In this document: piece after piece, positions 56,005-64,000 of the stretch | How positions within the stretch are numbered: the stretch's first letter is position 1 | How the letters are laid out: each line of letters begins with the position of its first letter | NCBI RefSeq assembly: GCF_033723955.1 | Contig: NZ_CP137555.1 | Coordinates: 1,055,001-1,119,000 of the forward strand | From: Microbulbifer pacificus | Lineage (GTDB): Bacteria; Pseudomonadota; Gammaproteobacteria; Pseudomonadales; Cellvibrionaceae | Direction: 5' to 3' | DNA length: 64,000 nt | Position numbers and translations under genes: made by a program | Notes under the pieces: model-generated | Databases searched by the model: none | Told to the model about the DNA's origin: nothing | The model's input: the letters and a program-made list of their open reading frames with translations, nothing else

Positions 56005-56643
56005 TCAGGAATCCAGTGCCGCGCGCACGAAGTCGGTCAGCGCCTGGTCCTGGCTGTTTTCAAAGAAGCAGGCCTGGAAGCGCTCGCCGCCCACTGCGGT
56101 TTTCACCAGCTCCGGATCGATGGCCTTGAGGCCGTCCAGATAGGACTTGGCTGTGGCTTCCTTGATGTGATTCAGGATGCCGGCGTTTGCCACCTGCGAC
56201 TCGCGACGCTCAGCCGGGTAACCCTGTCCTTTCTCACCGGTAAAAGCCTTCTCGAACATGTAGCGGATGTTCAGCTCCGCGCCCCAGCCGAAGCCCTTGG
56301 CGAAGGGAATGGACAGCGCATTGCCGTTGTTGATCTGCGCAAACAGGTAGGCATCCGCCGGGTCGATGCAGTAGCCACAGGCTACGCCCGGGTAGGCGTT
56401 CAGGGACATCAGTGCGCCCTGGCCGGTACCACAGCCGCTCACCACGAAGTCCACGGCCTTGGAGTTCAGCAGCAGGCTGCCCATGATGCCCAGGTGGATG
56501 TAGGTGAGGCGGTGATCGTTGTCATCGCTCATGCCGGTGTTGTATACGGTGTGGCCCAGCGCGCCGGCCACGTCCTGCAGTTCTTTCAGCACGATGGCGT
56601 TTTTGGACGCCTGGCTGAATTCGTTCATCAGTGCGATTTTCAT
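56005..56643 (-). CDS. RpiB/LacA/LacB family sugar-phosphate isomerase
   Basis: A 212-residue member of the RpiB/LacAB isomerase family. The catalytic Cys and glycine loop are in VVSGCGTGQGALMSLNAYPG, and MKIALMNEFSQASKNAIV is the N-terminal block. RpiB interconverts ribose and ribulose 5-phosphates; this longer relative (usual RpiB about 150) may act on another aldose phosphate. GGGGGA precedes the ATG. Divergent from the thiamine operon. Confidence 0.9.
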   Translation of the reverse strand: MKIALMNEFSQASKNAIVLKELQDVAGALGHTVYNTGMSDDNDHRLTYIHLGIMGSLLLNSKAVDFVVSGCGTGQGALMSLNAYPGVACGYCIDPADAYLFAQINNGNALSIPFAKGFGWGAELNIRYMFEKAFTGEKGQGYPAERRESQVANAGILNHIKEATAKSYLDGLKAIDPELVKTAVGGERFQACFFENSQDQALTDFVRAALDS

Positions 56644-56789
56644 GAATTGGTCCCCCGTTGGCCCGGTACTCAGGGCCGCATATTCGGTGTGGTTAGAAAT
56701 TGTTCCGGCGATTATAGGTGTTTGGCCAATTATTTAAAGTGGTCAGGCAGGAGTTGAGCACTCCGCCGTTTCCCGCTCCGCCAACGATC

Positions 56790-56798
56790 TGCTAGTAT
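56790..56798 (+). promoter_or_regulatory. Extended -10 promoter of the thiamine operon
   Basis: TGCTAGTAT: TAGTAT (56793-56798) with the upstream TG of an extended -10. The start would lie just before the riboswitch. The -35 region is weak (TTTCCC near 56769), which an extended -10 can compensate. Confidence 0.5.
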
Positions 56799-56810
56799 CG
56801 CGCCCGTAAA

Positions 56811-56910
56811 ACCTAAGGGGTGGCTAACGCCTGAGATGCCGCTGGATCCGCGTGATCCCAACGGGCAAACCCTTGAACCTGATCCGGTTAATACCGGCGT
56901 AGGAATAGGT
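56811..56910 (+). promoter_or_regulatory. TPP riboswitch (THI element)
   Basis: The thiamine pyrophosphate aptamer: GGGGTG near 56817, CTGAGAT near 56831, and the 3' half GAACCTGATCCGGTTAATAC followed by CGGCGTAGGAATAGGT. The opening ACCTA and closing TAGGT can pair as helix P1. Just after it, AGTGTG/CACACT (56915-56932) followed by C6T4 may form an expression-platform hairpin. The TonB-receptor ATG is 80 bp downstream with AGAGAGAG before it, so control could act on termination or translation. Confidence 0.96.
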
Positions 56911-56989
56911 ACCCAGTGTGGGTTCTCACACTCCCCCCTTTTCACGTCGCGCACCGGGTCTCTTTCCAATCGGATGAAGAGAGAGAGCC

Positions 56990-59122
56990 ATGAAGTCACA
57001 CCCCAGAGTAAGTACCCTCGCCCGCTGTGTCGGCCTAATCGCCAGTGCCGGCGCCGCCATCGCTGTGGCGGAACCCGCCACACTGGAAGAAGTAACGGTT
57101 ACCAGCCAGCTGCGCGAGCACTCCCAGCTCGATGCCCCCACCAGCGTGAGCGTGCTGAACAGCGCGGCCATCGAGGCCCGCGGCGCCACCAATCTGGAAC
57201 AGCTGCTGAATCTGGCGCCGAATGTGAGCTTCGCCAGTGGTGCCTCCCGCGGTCGCTTTGTACAGATCCGCGGTATCGGCGAGCGCAGCCAGTTTATCGA
57301 CCCGGTGAATCCCTCCGTGGGCCTGATTGTCGACGGCATCGACTTCACCGGCCTGGGCCTCGCTGCCAGCACGCTGGACATGCAACAGGTGGAAATCCTG
57401 CGCGGCCCCCAGGGCACTGTGTACGGCGCCAATGCGCTGGCGGGTCTGGTCAGCATGACCAGCAACGCCCCGGCAAACGAAACCTTCGCCAGGGTCGCTG
57501 CGGAGGCCGCCCAGTACGGCTCTCACACCCTGTCCGCGGTCACCAGCGGTCCACTGTCGGAGCAACTGGGTTACCGTTTCGCCGTGCAGAACCAGCAATC
57601 CGACGGCTATGTGCACAACCGTTTTCTTAACCGCGACGACACCAACAACCTCGACGAAACCGTGGCCCGCGGCAAACTCCGCTATCAGGCGCGCGACGAC
57701 CTGCAGCTGGATTTCACCCTGTTTTATCTGGATGCGGATAACGGTTACGACGCCTTCACCCTGGACAACTCCCGCAACACCCTGTCCGACCAGCCCGGCT
57801 GGGACCGTCAGCAAACGCTTGCGGGCGCGGTGAGCGGCCTGTGGACCGGCAACAGCCTGTTCACCCTCAAGTCCGTCCTGAGTGCCGCCAGTTCCGACAC
57901 CGAATACGGTTACGACGAGGACTGGACCTATGTCGGCTTCCACCCCTGGGAATACAGTTCCACCGACGACTACCTGCGCGACCGCGACAACCTGAGCACG
58001 GACCTGCGTCTGGTTTCCACCGAAGCGAGCAGCCTGTTTGGCGACAGCACCGGCTGGGTCGTCGGCGTTTACCTGCGCAGCGAACAAGAGGCGCTCGCGC
58101 GCAATGCAAGCTTCACCAGCCAGTTCGACACCGACAACGCCGCGCTTTACGGCCAGTTGAATACCGCCCTTGGCGATCGCCTGGAACTGATCAGCGGCCT
58201 GCGCCTGGAACAGCGCCGCGCGGATTACCAGGACTCACTCGCCGTAGCCGACAGCACCGATGAAAACCTGTGGGGTGGCAATATCACCCTGCAATTTACC
58301 GCTGCCAACAACACTCTGGTGTATGGCACCGTGTCCCGCGGCTACAAGGCCGGCGGCGTGAACGGACGTATCATTTCCGCGTCCGCCAGCAACCCCGCCA
58401 TCGGCAGTGACACCTTCCTGTTCGACACCGAACACATGCTCAACTACGAGCTGGGGATTAAAGGTGAGTGGTTCGAAAATCGCCTGCAGGCACAGCTCGC
58501 CGCGTTTTATCAGGACCGCAGCGACGTGCAGGCCAAGCAGTCCATTTTCGATCCGGAAGATTTTTCCTTCGACGACTACCTCACCAACGCCGCCGGCGGC
58601 CGCACTACCGGTGTGGAAGCAGAACTGAACTTCCAGGCCAGCGATGCCCTGCGCCTGTTCGCCAGTGTGGGCTGGCTGAATGCGGAGTTTGAGGATTTCG
58701 TCAGCAGCGCCCACGTCGATGCGCGCGACGACTATACCGGTGAGGTCACCCCCATCAGCCTGGATGGCCGCGACCTCGCCCACGCGCCCAACTACCAGTT
58801 CTTCACCGGCGCAGAGTTCGCGCTGACCCAGAATCTGGTGGCGCGTCTGGAGCTGGAAGGCAAAGACGATTTCTACTTTTCCAACAGTCACAACGAGAAG
58901 TCCACCGCTTTTGAGCTGGTCAACGCGCGCCTCACCTATCGCGGCGACAACTGGGATGTGTCCCTGTGGGGCAGAAACCTCACCAACGAGATTTACTACA
59001 CTCGCGGTTTCTACTTCAGCAACCAGTTCGGCAACAATCCCGCCAACGGCTATGCACCGGAGGCCTATTACCAGCTGGGTGAACCCCGGGTTGCCGGGGT
59101 ATCTGGTAGCTATACCTTTTAA
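56990..59122 (+). CDS. TonB-dependent receptor, predicted thiamine uptake
   Basis: A 710-residue outer-membrane receptor. Signal peptide to about residue 26, then a TonB-box-like EEVTVTS, a plug domain (about 40-145) and a 22-strand-type barrel ending in the aromatic SGSYTF. It is the first gene after the TPP riboswitch and is followed by thiamine-related genes, so thiamine or a phosphate ester is the inferred substrate. Similar receptors under THI-element control were proposed for thiamine uptake in comparative-genomic work. Confidence 0.92.
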   Translation: MKSHPRVSTLARCVGLIASAGAAIAVAEPATLEEVTVTSQLREHSQLDAPTSVSVLNSAAIEARGATNLEQLLNLAPNVSFASGASRGRFVQIRGIGERSQFIDPVNPSVGLIVDGIDFTGLGLAASTLDMQQVEILRGPQGTVYGANALAGLVSMTSNAPANETFARVAAEAAQYGSHTLSAVTSGPLSEQLGYRFAVQNQQSDGYVHNRFLNRDDTNNLDETVARGKLRYQARDDLQLDFTLFYLDADNGYDAFTLDNSRNTLSDQPGWDRQQTLAGAVSGLWTGNSLFTLKSVLSAASSDTEYGYDEDWTYVGFHPWEYSSTDDYLRDRDNLSTDLRLVSTEASSLFGDSTGWVVGVYLRSEQEALARNASFTSQFDTDNAALYGQLNTALGDRLELISGLRLEQRRADYQDSLAVADSTDENLWGGNITLQFTAANNTLVYGTVSRGYKAGGVNGRIISASASNPAIGSDTFLFDTEHMLNYELGIKGEWFENRLQAQLAAFYQDRSDVQAKQSIFDPEDFSFDDYLTNAAGGRTTGVEAELNFQASDALRLFASVGWLNAEFEDFVSSAHVDARDDYTGEVTPISLDGRDLAHAPNYQFFTGAEFALTQNLVARLELEGKDDFYFSNSHNEKSTAFELVNARLTYRGDNWDVSLWGRNLTNEIYYTRGFYFSNQFGNNPANGYAPEAYYQLGEPRVAGVSGSYTF

Positions 59123-59163
59123 CGCGGTACTTTTTTTACCAGGGTTTAACCAGAGGTTTTGAT

Positions 59164-59424
59164 ATGAAGCTCTCCGTAGAGATCAGCATGTACCCACTGA
59201 AGAACGAGTACATTCCGGCGATCAAGGACTTTATCCAGCGCCTGAATCGGCACCCGGGTTTGCAGGTCATCACCAACACCATGAGTACCCAGGTATTCGG
59301 TGACTATGACGAGGTGATGGACACACTGAGAGCGGAGATGCGCACAAGCCACGAACAGTTCGGGCGCGCGATATTCGTGTGCAAATTTATCGACGGCGAC
59401 CCGAGCCCTGCCGCCGATGTTTAG
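59164..59424 (+). CDS. Thiamine-binding protein (YkoF/MTH1187 family)
   Basis: An 86-residue small ferredoxin-like-fold protein. It starts MKLSVEISMYPLKNEYIP and has the GLQVITNTMSTQVFGDYDEVMDTLRAE block of the MTH1187/YkoF thiamine-binding family. Location between the receptor and permease genes supports a role in thiamine handling, perhaps a cytoplasmic or periplasmic carrier; no signal peptide is visible. Overlaps the next gene by 8 bp. Confidence 0.85.
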   Translation: MKLSVEISMYPLKNEYIPAIKDFIQRLNRHPGLQVITNTMSTQVFGDYDEVMDTLRAEMRTSHEQFGRAIFVCKFIDGDPSPAADV

Positions 59425-60055
59425 TCCGGAAATCCGCGAAGCTCTTGCAAGTGCCTACGCGGCCATGACCCTGTGGGAAGTGGCCGCGGTGGTGCTGGCG
59501 CTCGCCTACCTGCTGCTGGCGATGCGCGAGAGTATCCTGTGCTGGTACGCGGCGTTTGCCAGCACCGCAATTTACCTGTTCCTGTTCTGGGACGTGAGCC
59601 TGGTGATGGAGTCCGCGCTGCAGATTTTTTATCTGGCGATCGCGGTGTACGGCTGGTGGCAGTGGCGCGCTCGCAAAGGTGATGGCGAAACACTGCACAT
59701 CCACCGCTGGTCCAGTACCACTCACCTCTGCGCAGTTGTCGCTGTCGGTGTACTTACCCTGGTGTTCGGTTACGTACTGGATAATTACACCAGTGCCGCC
59801 CTGCCCTATCTGGACTCGTTCACCACCTGGGGCGCCGTGGTGACCACCTACATGGTCACCCGCAAGGTACTGGAAAACTGGCTCTACTGGATCGTGATCG
59901 ACGGCGCCGCGATTTATCTGTACCTGGACCGCGGGCTGTACCTCACGGCTCTGCTGTTTGTGCTCTACGTGATTCTGGTGGTGATCGGCTTTTTCCAGTG
60001 GTACACCCTGTACCGGCAACAGCAGGTTGAACCGGGGCAAGCGGTCGCCATATGA
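59417..60055 (+). CDS. pnuT: PnuC-family permease, predicted thiamine transporter PnuT
   Basis: A 212-residue inner-membrane protein with seven or eight hydrophobic segments and the PnuC-family features AVYGWWQWRARKG and WLYWIVIDGAAIYLYLDRGLYLT. PnuC imports nicotinamide riboside; members in TPP-riboswitch operons are called PnuT and carry thiamine. The operon context decides for thiamine here. It overlaps genes on both sides (8 bp upstream, 4 bp downstream). Confidence 0.88.
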   Translation: MFSPEIREALASAYAAMTLWEVAAVVLALAYLLLAMRESILCWYAAFASTAIYLFLFWDVSLVMESALQIFYLAIAVYGWWQWRARKGDGETLHIHRWSSTTHLCAVVAVGVLTLVFGYVLDNYTSAALPYLDSFTTWGAVVTTYMVTRKVLENWLYWIVIDGAAIYLYLDRGLYLTALLFVLYVILVVIGFFQWYTLYRQQQVEPGQAVAI

Positions 60056-60933
60056 GTGCGGCGGCGGAAAATCTTCTCGCCAGCGAGTGGCGGCGATGGA
60101 GCGACAGCCTGCCGCAGCTGATCCGGCCGCTCGCCGGCGGGCTGACCAACCGCAGTTTTCTGATCAAAACAAACGAGCAGTTACAGGTATTACGACTCAA
60201 CGCGCGCAATAGCGACTCGCTGAATCTCGACCGCCATGCCGAGACCGAAGCACTACAGCTCGCCGCCAGCGCCGACCTCAGTCCGCCGCTGATCTACCGC
60301 GATCCAGCAGATCGCTATCAGGTAACCGGGTATATCGACGGCACCGCACTGGACATCCGCGACCAAAATGCCCTGACACACGCAGCGCAACTGTTGCGCG
60401 GGATCCACACCCTGCCCGGAATTTCCGCCGGGCTGGATATCAATAAAAAGATTGCGTTATACCTTGCGGCAAGCGACGGGACGTCACAATTCCATCGGCA
60501 GTTGCACGCACTGCAGCCGCAGATTGCGCCCCATATCACCACCACCACCAGACTGCACAAAGGCCCCCTCAACCTGTGCCACAACGATCTGCTGGCGACC
60601 AACATTCTCCGCCGTGAAGATGGTCGACTGGTAGCCATCGATTGGGAGTATGCCGCCAGCGGCGATCCATTTTTCGATCTGGCGGTGTTCGTGGAAGGAA
60701 ATGGACTGGCGCACAACGGGCGTGAAACCCTGCTGCAGGAATATCTACAGCATCCGCCAGCCCAGTGCGACAGGCGCAGACTGTTCCATTGGCGGGTGAT
60801 CTACAGGTATCTGGAAGTGCTCTGGTACACGGTGCAATTCACCAGCGGCAAACAGAGTCGCGCGGAAGATGCTGTACATATTCGAGCCTGCATTTGCCGG
60901 CTCGAGGATCTGGCATCGACGCCCGTAGATTAA
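60052..60933 (+). CDS. APH/choline-kinase-fold kinase, predicted thiamine kinase
   Basis: A 293-residue kinase of the aminoglycoside phosphotransferase/choline kinase fold. The catalytic loop is LCHNDLLATNIL (H-x-D-x5-N) and the metal-binding Asp is in VAIDWEYAASGDPFFDLA. ThiK of E. coli is of this fold. As last gene of a thiamine-uptake operon it is expected to phosphorylate incoming thiamine, trapping it; a separate thiamine-phosphate kinase would finish TPP. Overlaps pnuT by 4 bp and converges with the alcohol dehydrogenase gene 12 bp on. Confidence 0.85.
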   Translation: MSAAAENLLASEWRRWSDSLPQLIRPLAGGLTNRSFLIKTNEQLQVLRLNARNSDSLNLDRHAETEALQLAASADLSPPLIYRDPADRYQVTGYIDGTALDIRDQNALTHAAQLLRGIHTLPGISAGLDINKKIALYLAASDGTSQFHRQLHALQPQIAPHITTTTRLHKGPLNLCHNDLLATNILRREDGRLVAIDWEYAASGDPFFDLAVFVEGNGLAHNGRETLLQEYLQHPPAQCDRRRLFHWRVIYRYLEVLWYTVQFTSGKQSRAEDAVHIRACICRLEDLASTPVD

Positions 60934-60945
60934 CGCCCGACGCTG

Positions 60946-62115
60946 TCAAATTTCGCCGCGACAGGCGTTAAGGAAAATTCCGCGATAATCGTCGGCGCCA
61001 AACGGCAGTGGATTGCTCGGTGCCGACGGATCGGCGGCCGCCATCTGCGCGATCCGGTCCGCGTCCTCGTCGCCGATGCCAATCTCCGCCAGCGTGTGCG
61101 GGATAGCGAAATCCCGGCGCAGGAACAGCACCCACTCCAGTACCCCGCAAAAACCCGCTGTGGGTAAAGCCAGGTAGCGGGACAGTCGGCTCATGGGTTC
61201 TTCTATAGCAGTGCGGTTCGCGACCAATACGTAGGGCATCAGGATCGCGTTCAGCAGGCCGTGATGCTTGTCGTATAGCGCACCGAGCGGATGGGCCAGC
61301 GCGTGCATGGCACCGAGTCCACGCTGAAAGGCGGTGGCGCCCATGCTGGAGGCCACCAGCATCTGCATGCGCGCCTCCAGGTCATTGCCATCGGCGACGG
61401 CCCGCGGCAGATACACACTGATCAGGCGCATGGCTTCCAGCGCAATCCCCTCCGCCATCGGATGGAAGTTGGGGGCACAGAAGGCTTCGAGGTTGTGGGA
61501 CAGTGCATCCATGCCGGTGGCGGCCGTGATCGGTGCCGGCAACCCCAGGGTGAGAGTGGGATCAAGCAGTACAATTTCCGGCAGCATGCGCGGGTGAAAA
61601 ATGATTTTTTTCAGTCTGGCATTTTCATCGGTAATCACGGATGAACGCCCGACCTCCGAGCCGGTACCCGCGGTGGTGGGAATCGCGATCACCGGCATCA
61701 TGCCGTGGGTATTTACCCTGAGATAGTTATCGCCGACATCTTCAAAGTCCCAGATCGGATGGGTCTGCCCCACCATAAGAGCAATCGCCTTGCCCGCATC
61801 CAGCGCGGAACCGCCGCCCAGTGCAATGACCCCATCGCAGCCGTGGGCCCTGAACGCGGCCACACCGGCACTCACATTGGCACCGGTGGGATTGCCCTTG
61901 ATCTCACTGAATACCGCGAGTGGCAAACCGGCCACCAGCGAGTTTTCCACAATCGACTGCACCATCGGCAGGGACACCAGACCGGGATCGGTCACCAGCA
62001 GCGGCGTCGCCATGCCCAGTTCCCGACACAACTGCGGCAATTCGGAAATCCGCCCGGCACCTACGCGCATCGCCGTGGGGTAATTCCAGTTGGTGAAAAA
62101 GGATTTGTCCGTCAT
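60946..62115 (-). CDS. Iron-containing alcohol dehydrogenase
   Basis: A 389-residue group III alcohol dehydrogenase. NAD-binding GGGSALDAGKAIAL (about 96-110), the metal ligands in DALSHNLEAF and MHALAHPLGALYDKHHGL. Such enzymes oxidise or reduce diverse alcohols and aldehydes; substrate unknown. The start is 2 bp past the aldehyde dehydrogenase stop, so the two are one operon and could pass an aldehyde between them. Confidence 0.95.
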   Translation of the reverse strand: MTDKSFFTNWNYPTAMRVGAGRISELPQLCRELGMATPLLVTDPGLVSLPMVQSIVENSLVAGLPLAVFSEIKGNPTGANVSAGVAAFRAHGCDGVIALGGGSALDAGKAIALMVGQTHPIWDFEDVGDNYLRVNTHGMMPVIAIPTTAGTGSEVGRSSVITDENARLKKIIFHPRMLPEIVLLDPTLTLGLPAPITAATGMDALSHNLEAFCAPNFHPMAEGIALEAMRLISVYLPRAVADGNDLEARMQMLVASSMGATAFQRGLGAMHALAHPLGALYDKHHGLLNAILMPYVLVANRTAIEEPMSRLSRYLALPTAGFCGVLEWVLFLRRDFAIPHTLAEIGIGDEDADRIAQMAAADPSAPSNPLPFGADDYRGIFLNACRGEI

Positions 62116-62117
62116 GG

Positions 62118-63515
62118 TCAGGGCACGAGTTTGAAGTGAAAGGATTTGGGCCGGGTGAGATGTTCGAAGCCGATGCCGGATAATGTGCAGCCGCGACCGG
62201 AATTCTTAACCCCGGTCCAGGCCAGCGCCGGGTCCAGGTAATCGCAGCGATTTAAAAAGACCGTGCCGGTCTGCAGCCCGTCACCCAGCGCCAGTGCCGC
62301 GTCCTCGTCGGCGGAATAGATCGCCGCGGTGAGGCCGTATTCACTGTCATTCATCAGCGCCAGCGCCTCATTGTCGTCCGCCACCGGCATCACCCCCAAC
62401 ACCGGGCCGAAAGACTCCTCGCTCATCACCCGCATATTGTGATTGACGTTGGTCAACAGCTGCGGGGCCATGTAGGCGCTGCCGCGCTGGTCCAGTTCGA
62501 ACTCGCCGCCGTCGATATGTGCCCGCGCGCCCTGCGCCACCGCTTCGTCGATCTGGTCGCGAACAAAATCGGCGGCGGTGGCACGCACCATCGGTCCCAG
62601 AGTTGTGCCTTTATCATCGGGACGACCAAGGCGGTAGTTGCGGATCAGTGCCGTCGCCCGCAGCACAAATTCATCGAACAGCGTGTGGTGGACATATAAA
62701 CGCTCGATACCACAACAGGACTGCCCGGAATTGAAAAACGCCCCATCCACCACCGACGCCACCGCGTGCTCCAGATCGGCATCCGCACGTACATAGGCCG
62801 GGTCCTTGCCGCCGAGTTCAAGCCCCACAGAGAGAAAGCGCCCGGCCGCCGCGCTTTCCATAGCCGCACCGCCGGCGACGGAACCGGTAAAGGCGACGTG
62901 CTGCACGCTGCCGTTGATCACGATCTGCTCGGCGTCGCGGTGGTCCAGGTGCAGGTACTGGAAAACCCCTTGCGGCAGCCCCGCCTCGGTGAACGCCTCC
63001 ACCAGCCGCTCGGCGCACAGCGGCGTCTGTGCCGAGTGCTTCAGGATCACGCTGTTGCCGGCCAATAGCGCCGGCACCACCGCATTGATCGCAGTGAGGT
63101 AGGGATAATTCCACGGTGCGATGACGAACGCGGCACCCAGCGGCTCACGGCGAATAAAGCGCCGGAAGCCGGCCTTTTCCGGCAACAGGATATCGTTCAG
63201 TGGACCGTGGGCAGATTCCGCCAGATCGGCCATATACAGCGCGCGCTCCGCGAGACCGTCGATCTCCCCTCCGGCATAGGCAACTGGCCTACCCATCTGC
63301 CAGCAGATCTCCACAGCCAGTTCGGATTTTTTCTGCTGCAGATTTTTCACCGCCGCGCGCACCAGTGCCGCGCGCTCGGCAATGGAAACCTGCCGCCAAC
63401 TCAATTGCGCGCCCTGTGCACGGCTCAGGGCATTCTGGATTTCATATTCCGTGGCCAGCGGTCGCTCGACGTAAACACTGTTGTCGATGGGGGAAATGCA
63501 CTGAAGTCTTTGCAT
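62118..63515 (-). CDS. NAD(P)-dependent aldehyde dehydrogenase
   Basis: A 465-residue aldehyde dehydrogenase. Active-site Glu in VGLELGGKDPAYV (about 233) and nucleophile Cys in FNSGQSCCGIERL (about 267). The N-terminal CISPIDNSVYVERPLATEYE resembles gamma-glutamyl-aminoaldehyde or succinate-semialdehyde-type enzymes. Sandwiched between the glutamine-synthetase homologue and the alcohol dehydrogenase, which suggests oxidation of a glutamylated amino aldehyde. Confidence 0.94.
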   Translation of the reverse strand: MQRLQCISPIDNSVYVERPLATEYEIQNALSRAQGAQLSWRQVSIAERAALVRAAVKNLQQKKSELAVEICWQMGRPVAYAGGEIDGLAERALYMADLAESAHGPLNDILLPEKAGFRRFIRREPLGAAFVIAPWNYPYLTAINAVVPALLAGNSVILKHSAQTPLCAERLVEAFTEAGLPQGVFQYLHLDHRDAEQIVINGSVQHVAFTGSVAGGAAMESAAAGRFLSVGLELGGKDPAYVRADADLEHAVASVVDGAFFNSGQSCCGIERLYVHHTLFDEFVLRATALIRNYRLGRPDDKGTTLGPMVRATAADFVRDQIDEAVAQGARAHIDGGEFELDQRGSAYMAPQLLTNVNHNMRVMSEESFGPVLGVMPVADDNEALALMNDSEYGLTAAIYSADEDAALALGDGLQTGTVFLNRCDYLDPALAWTGVKNSGRGCTLSGIGFEHLTRPKSFHFKLVP

Positions 63516-63611
63516 GACAATTGGTAAGTCCTGCCAATAGCGATGCGCACATAGCGGGAGCGCTTCGCGCCCCTGCCCGGCGGCAACCAGTAATTTCAGA
63601 TAATTTTTCGA

Positions 63612-64000
63612 TTAAATAATTTCAAAGTAGCGCTGCAGTTCCCAGTCGCCGATGTGCTTGCGGAACTCGCGCTCTTCCCACTCGCGGCTCGCGGCAAAGT
63701 GCTCCACAAACGCATCCCCGAACAGATCCCGCGCCGCCTGGGACTGCTTCAAGCGCTGGGCGGCATCCCACAGGGTGCGCGGCAGCGCGAGTTCTTGCGG
63801 CTGCTCTGCGGCGTAGGCATTGCCCTCCACTTTTTTGCCCGGCTCCCAGCCCTGCTCCACTCCGTACAGACCAGAGCCAAGCGCAACCGCCAGCGCCAGG
63901 TAGGGATTGGCATCGGCGGCGCCAAGGCGATATTCCTGGCGCTGGGATTTGTCGCTGCCGGGGATTACCCGCAGCGCGGCGGTGCGGTTTTCCACACCCC
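63612..64000 (-). CDS. Glutamine synthetase-family ligase, C-terminal part
   Basis: The last 129 or so residues of a glutamine-synthetase-fold protein; the gene starts beyond the window. The block ENRTAALRVIPGSD and the QEYRLGAADANPYLALAVAL segment are the C-terminal active-site region. It is distinct from the homologue at 45483-46871. Upstream of and co-directional with the aldehyde dehydrogenase (96 bp gap), so probably the first gene of a GS-ALDH-ADH operon acting on an amine or amino alcohol. Confidence 0.93.
   Translation of the reverse strand, partial: GVENRTAALRVIPGSDKSQRQEYRLGAADANPYLALAVALGSGLYGVEQGWEPGKKVEGNAYAAEQPQELALPRTLWDAAQRLKQSQAARDLFGDAFVEHFAASREWEEREFRKHIGDWELQRYFEII

Overview
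The window reads as core chromosome of a high-GC gammaproteobacterium. The gene content and order (mraZ-rsmH-ftsL-ftsI, lpoA-yraN-diaA-dolP, sspAB-petABC-rpsI/rplM-zapE, degS, and the kdsD-kdsC-lptCAB-rpoN-hpf-ptsN-rapZ-ptsO block) fit the Pseudomonas/Cellvibrionales side of the class. A marine Microbulbifer-like organism is my best guess, by inference only. I saw no insertion sequence, prophage, CRISPR array, tRNA or rRNA. The one structural RNA gene is rnpB, and one TPP riboswitch is present.

Layout. 1-2.3 kb: start of the division and cell-wall cluster on the minus strand, with a recognisable promoter and a four-repeat MraZ operator. 2.7-8.4 kb: a CysH-like protein, rnpB, rsmI, then divergently lpoA-yraN-diaA-dolP. 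8.4-13.2 kb: a thiolase, LemA with an M48 protease, and a YIP1-like membrane protein. 13.4-20.7 kb: sspB/sspA, a bc1 operon in which cytochrome b and c1 are one gene, rpsI/rplM, zapE and zapG. 20.8-28 kb: ATP sulfurylase (Sat), DegS, and a minus-strand run mlaC-ibaG-murA-hisG-hisD. The mlaFED(B) genes usually found beside mlaC are absent. 28.3-38 kb: the KDO/LPS-transport and nitrogen-PTS block, with a sigma-54-like promoter in front of rpoN, then mgtE and darP. 37.9-45.4 kb: an esterase, a large RND/MMPL exporter, a SelW-like protein, ubiX, mpl and a PPi-type phosphofructokinase.

45.5-64 kb is more accessory. It holds a glutamine-synthetase-family ligase, then a tightly packed operon (phosphoribosyltransferase, alpha/beta hydrolase, PRPP synthetase, B12-dependent ribonucleotide reductase) divergent from a kinase-like protein and a D-lactate dehydrogenase. 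A Cys-rich protein of unknown function, a GNAT/flavin-monooxygenase pair and an RpiB/LacAB isomerase follow. Next comes a complete-looking thiamine salvage operon: TPP riboswitch, TonB-dependent receptor, small thiamine-binding protein, PnuT-type permease and an APH-fold kinase. The window ends in a set of iron alcohol dehydrogenase, aldehyde dehydrogenase and a second glutamine-synthetase homologue cut by the edge.

The observations I rate highest are the riboswitch-led thiamine salvage operon, the cytochrome b/c1 gene fusion, the sigma-54 site upstream of the gene for sigma-54 itself, the anaerobic-looking nucleotide cluster, and the Cys-rich unknown. All calls come from reading the sequence. 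No database search was run.
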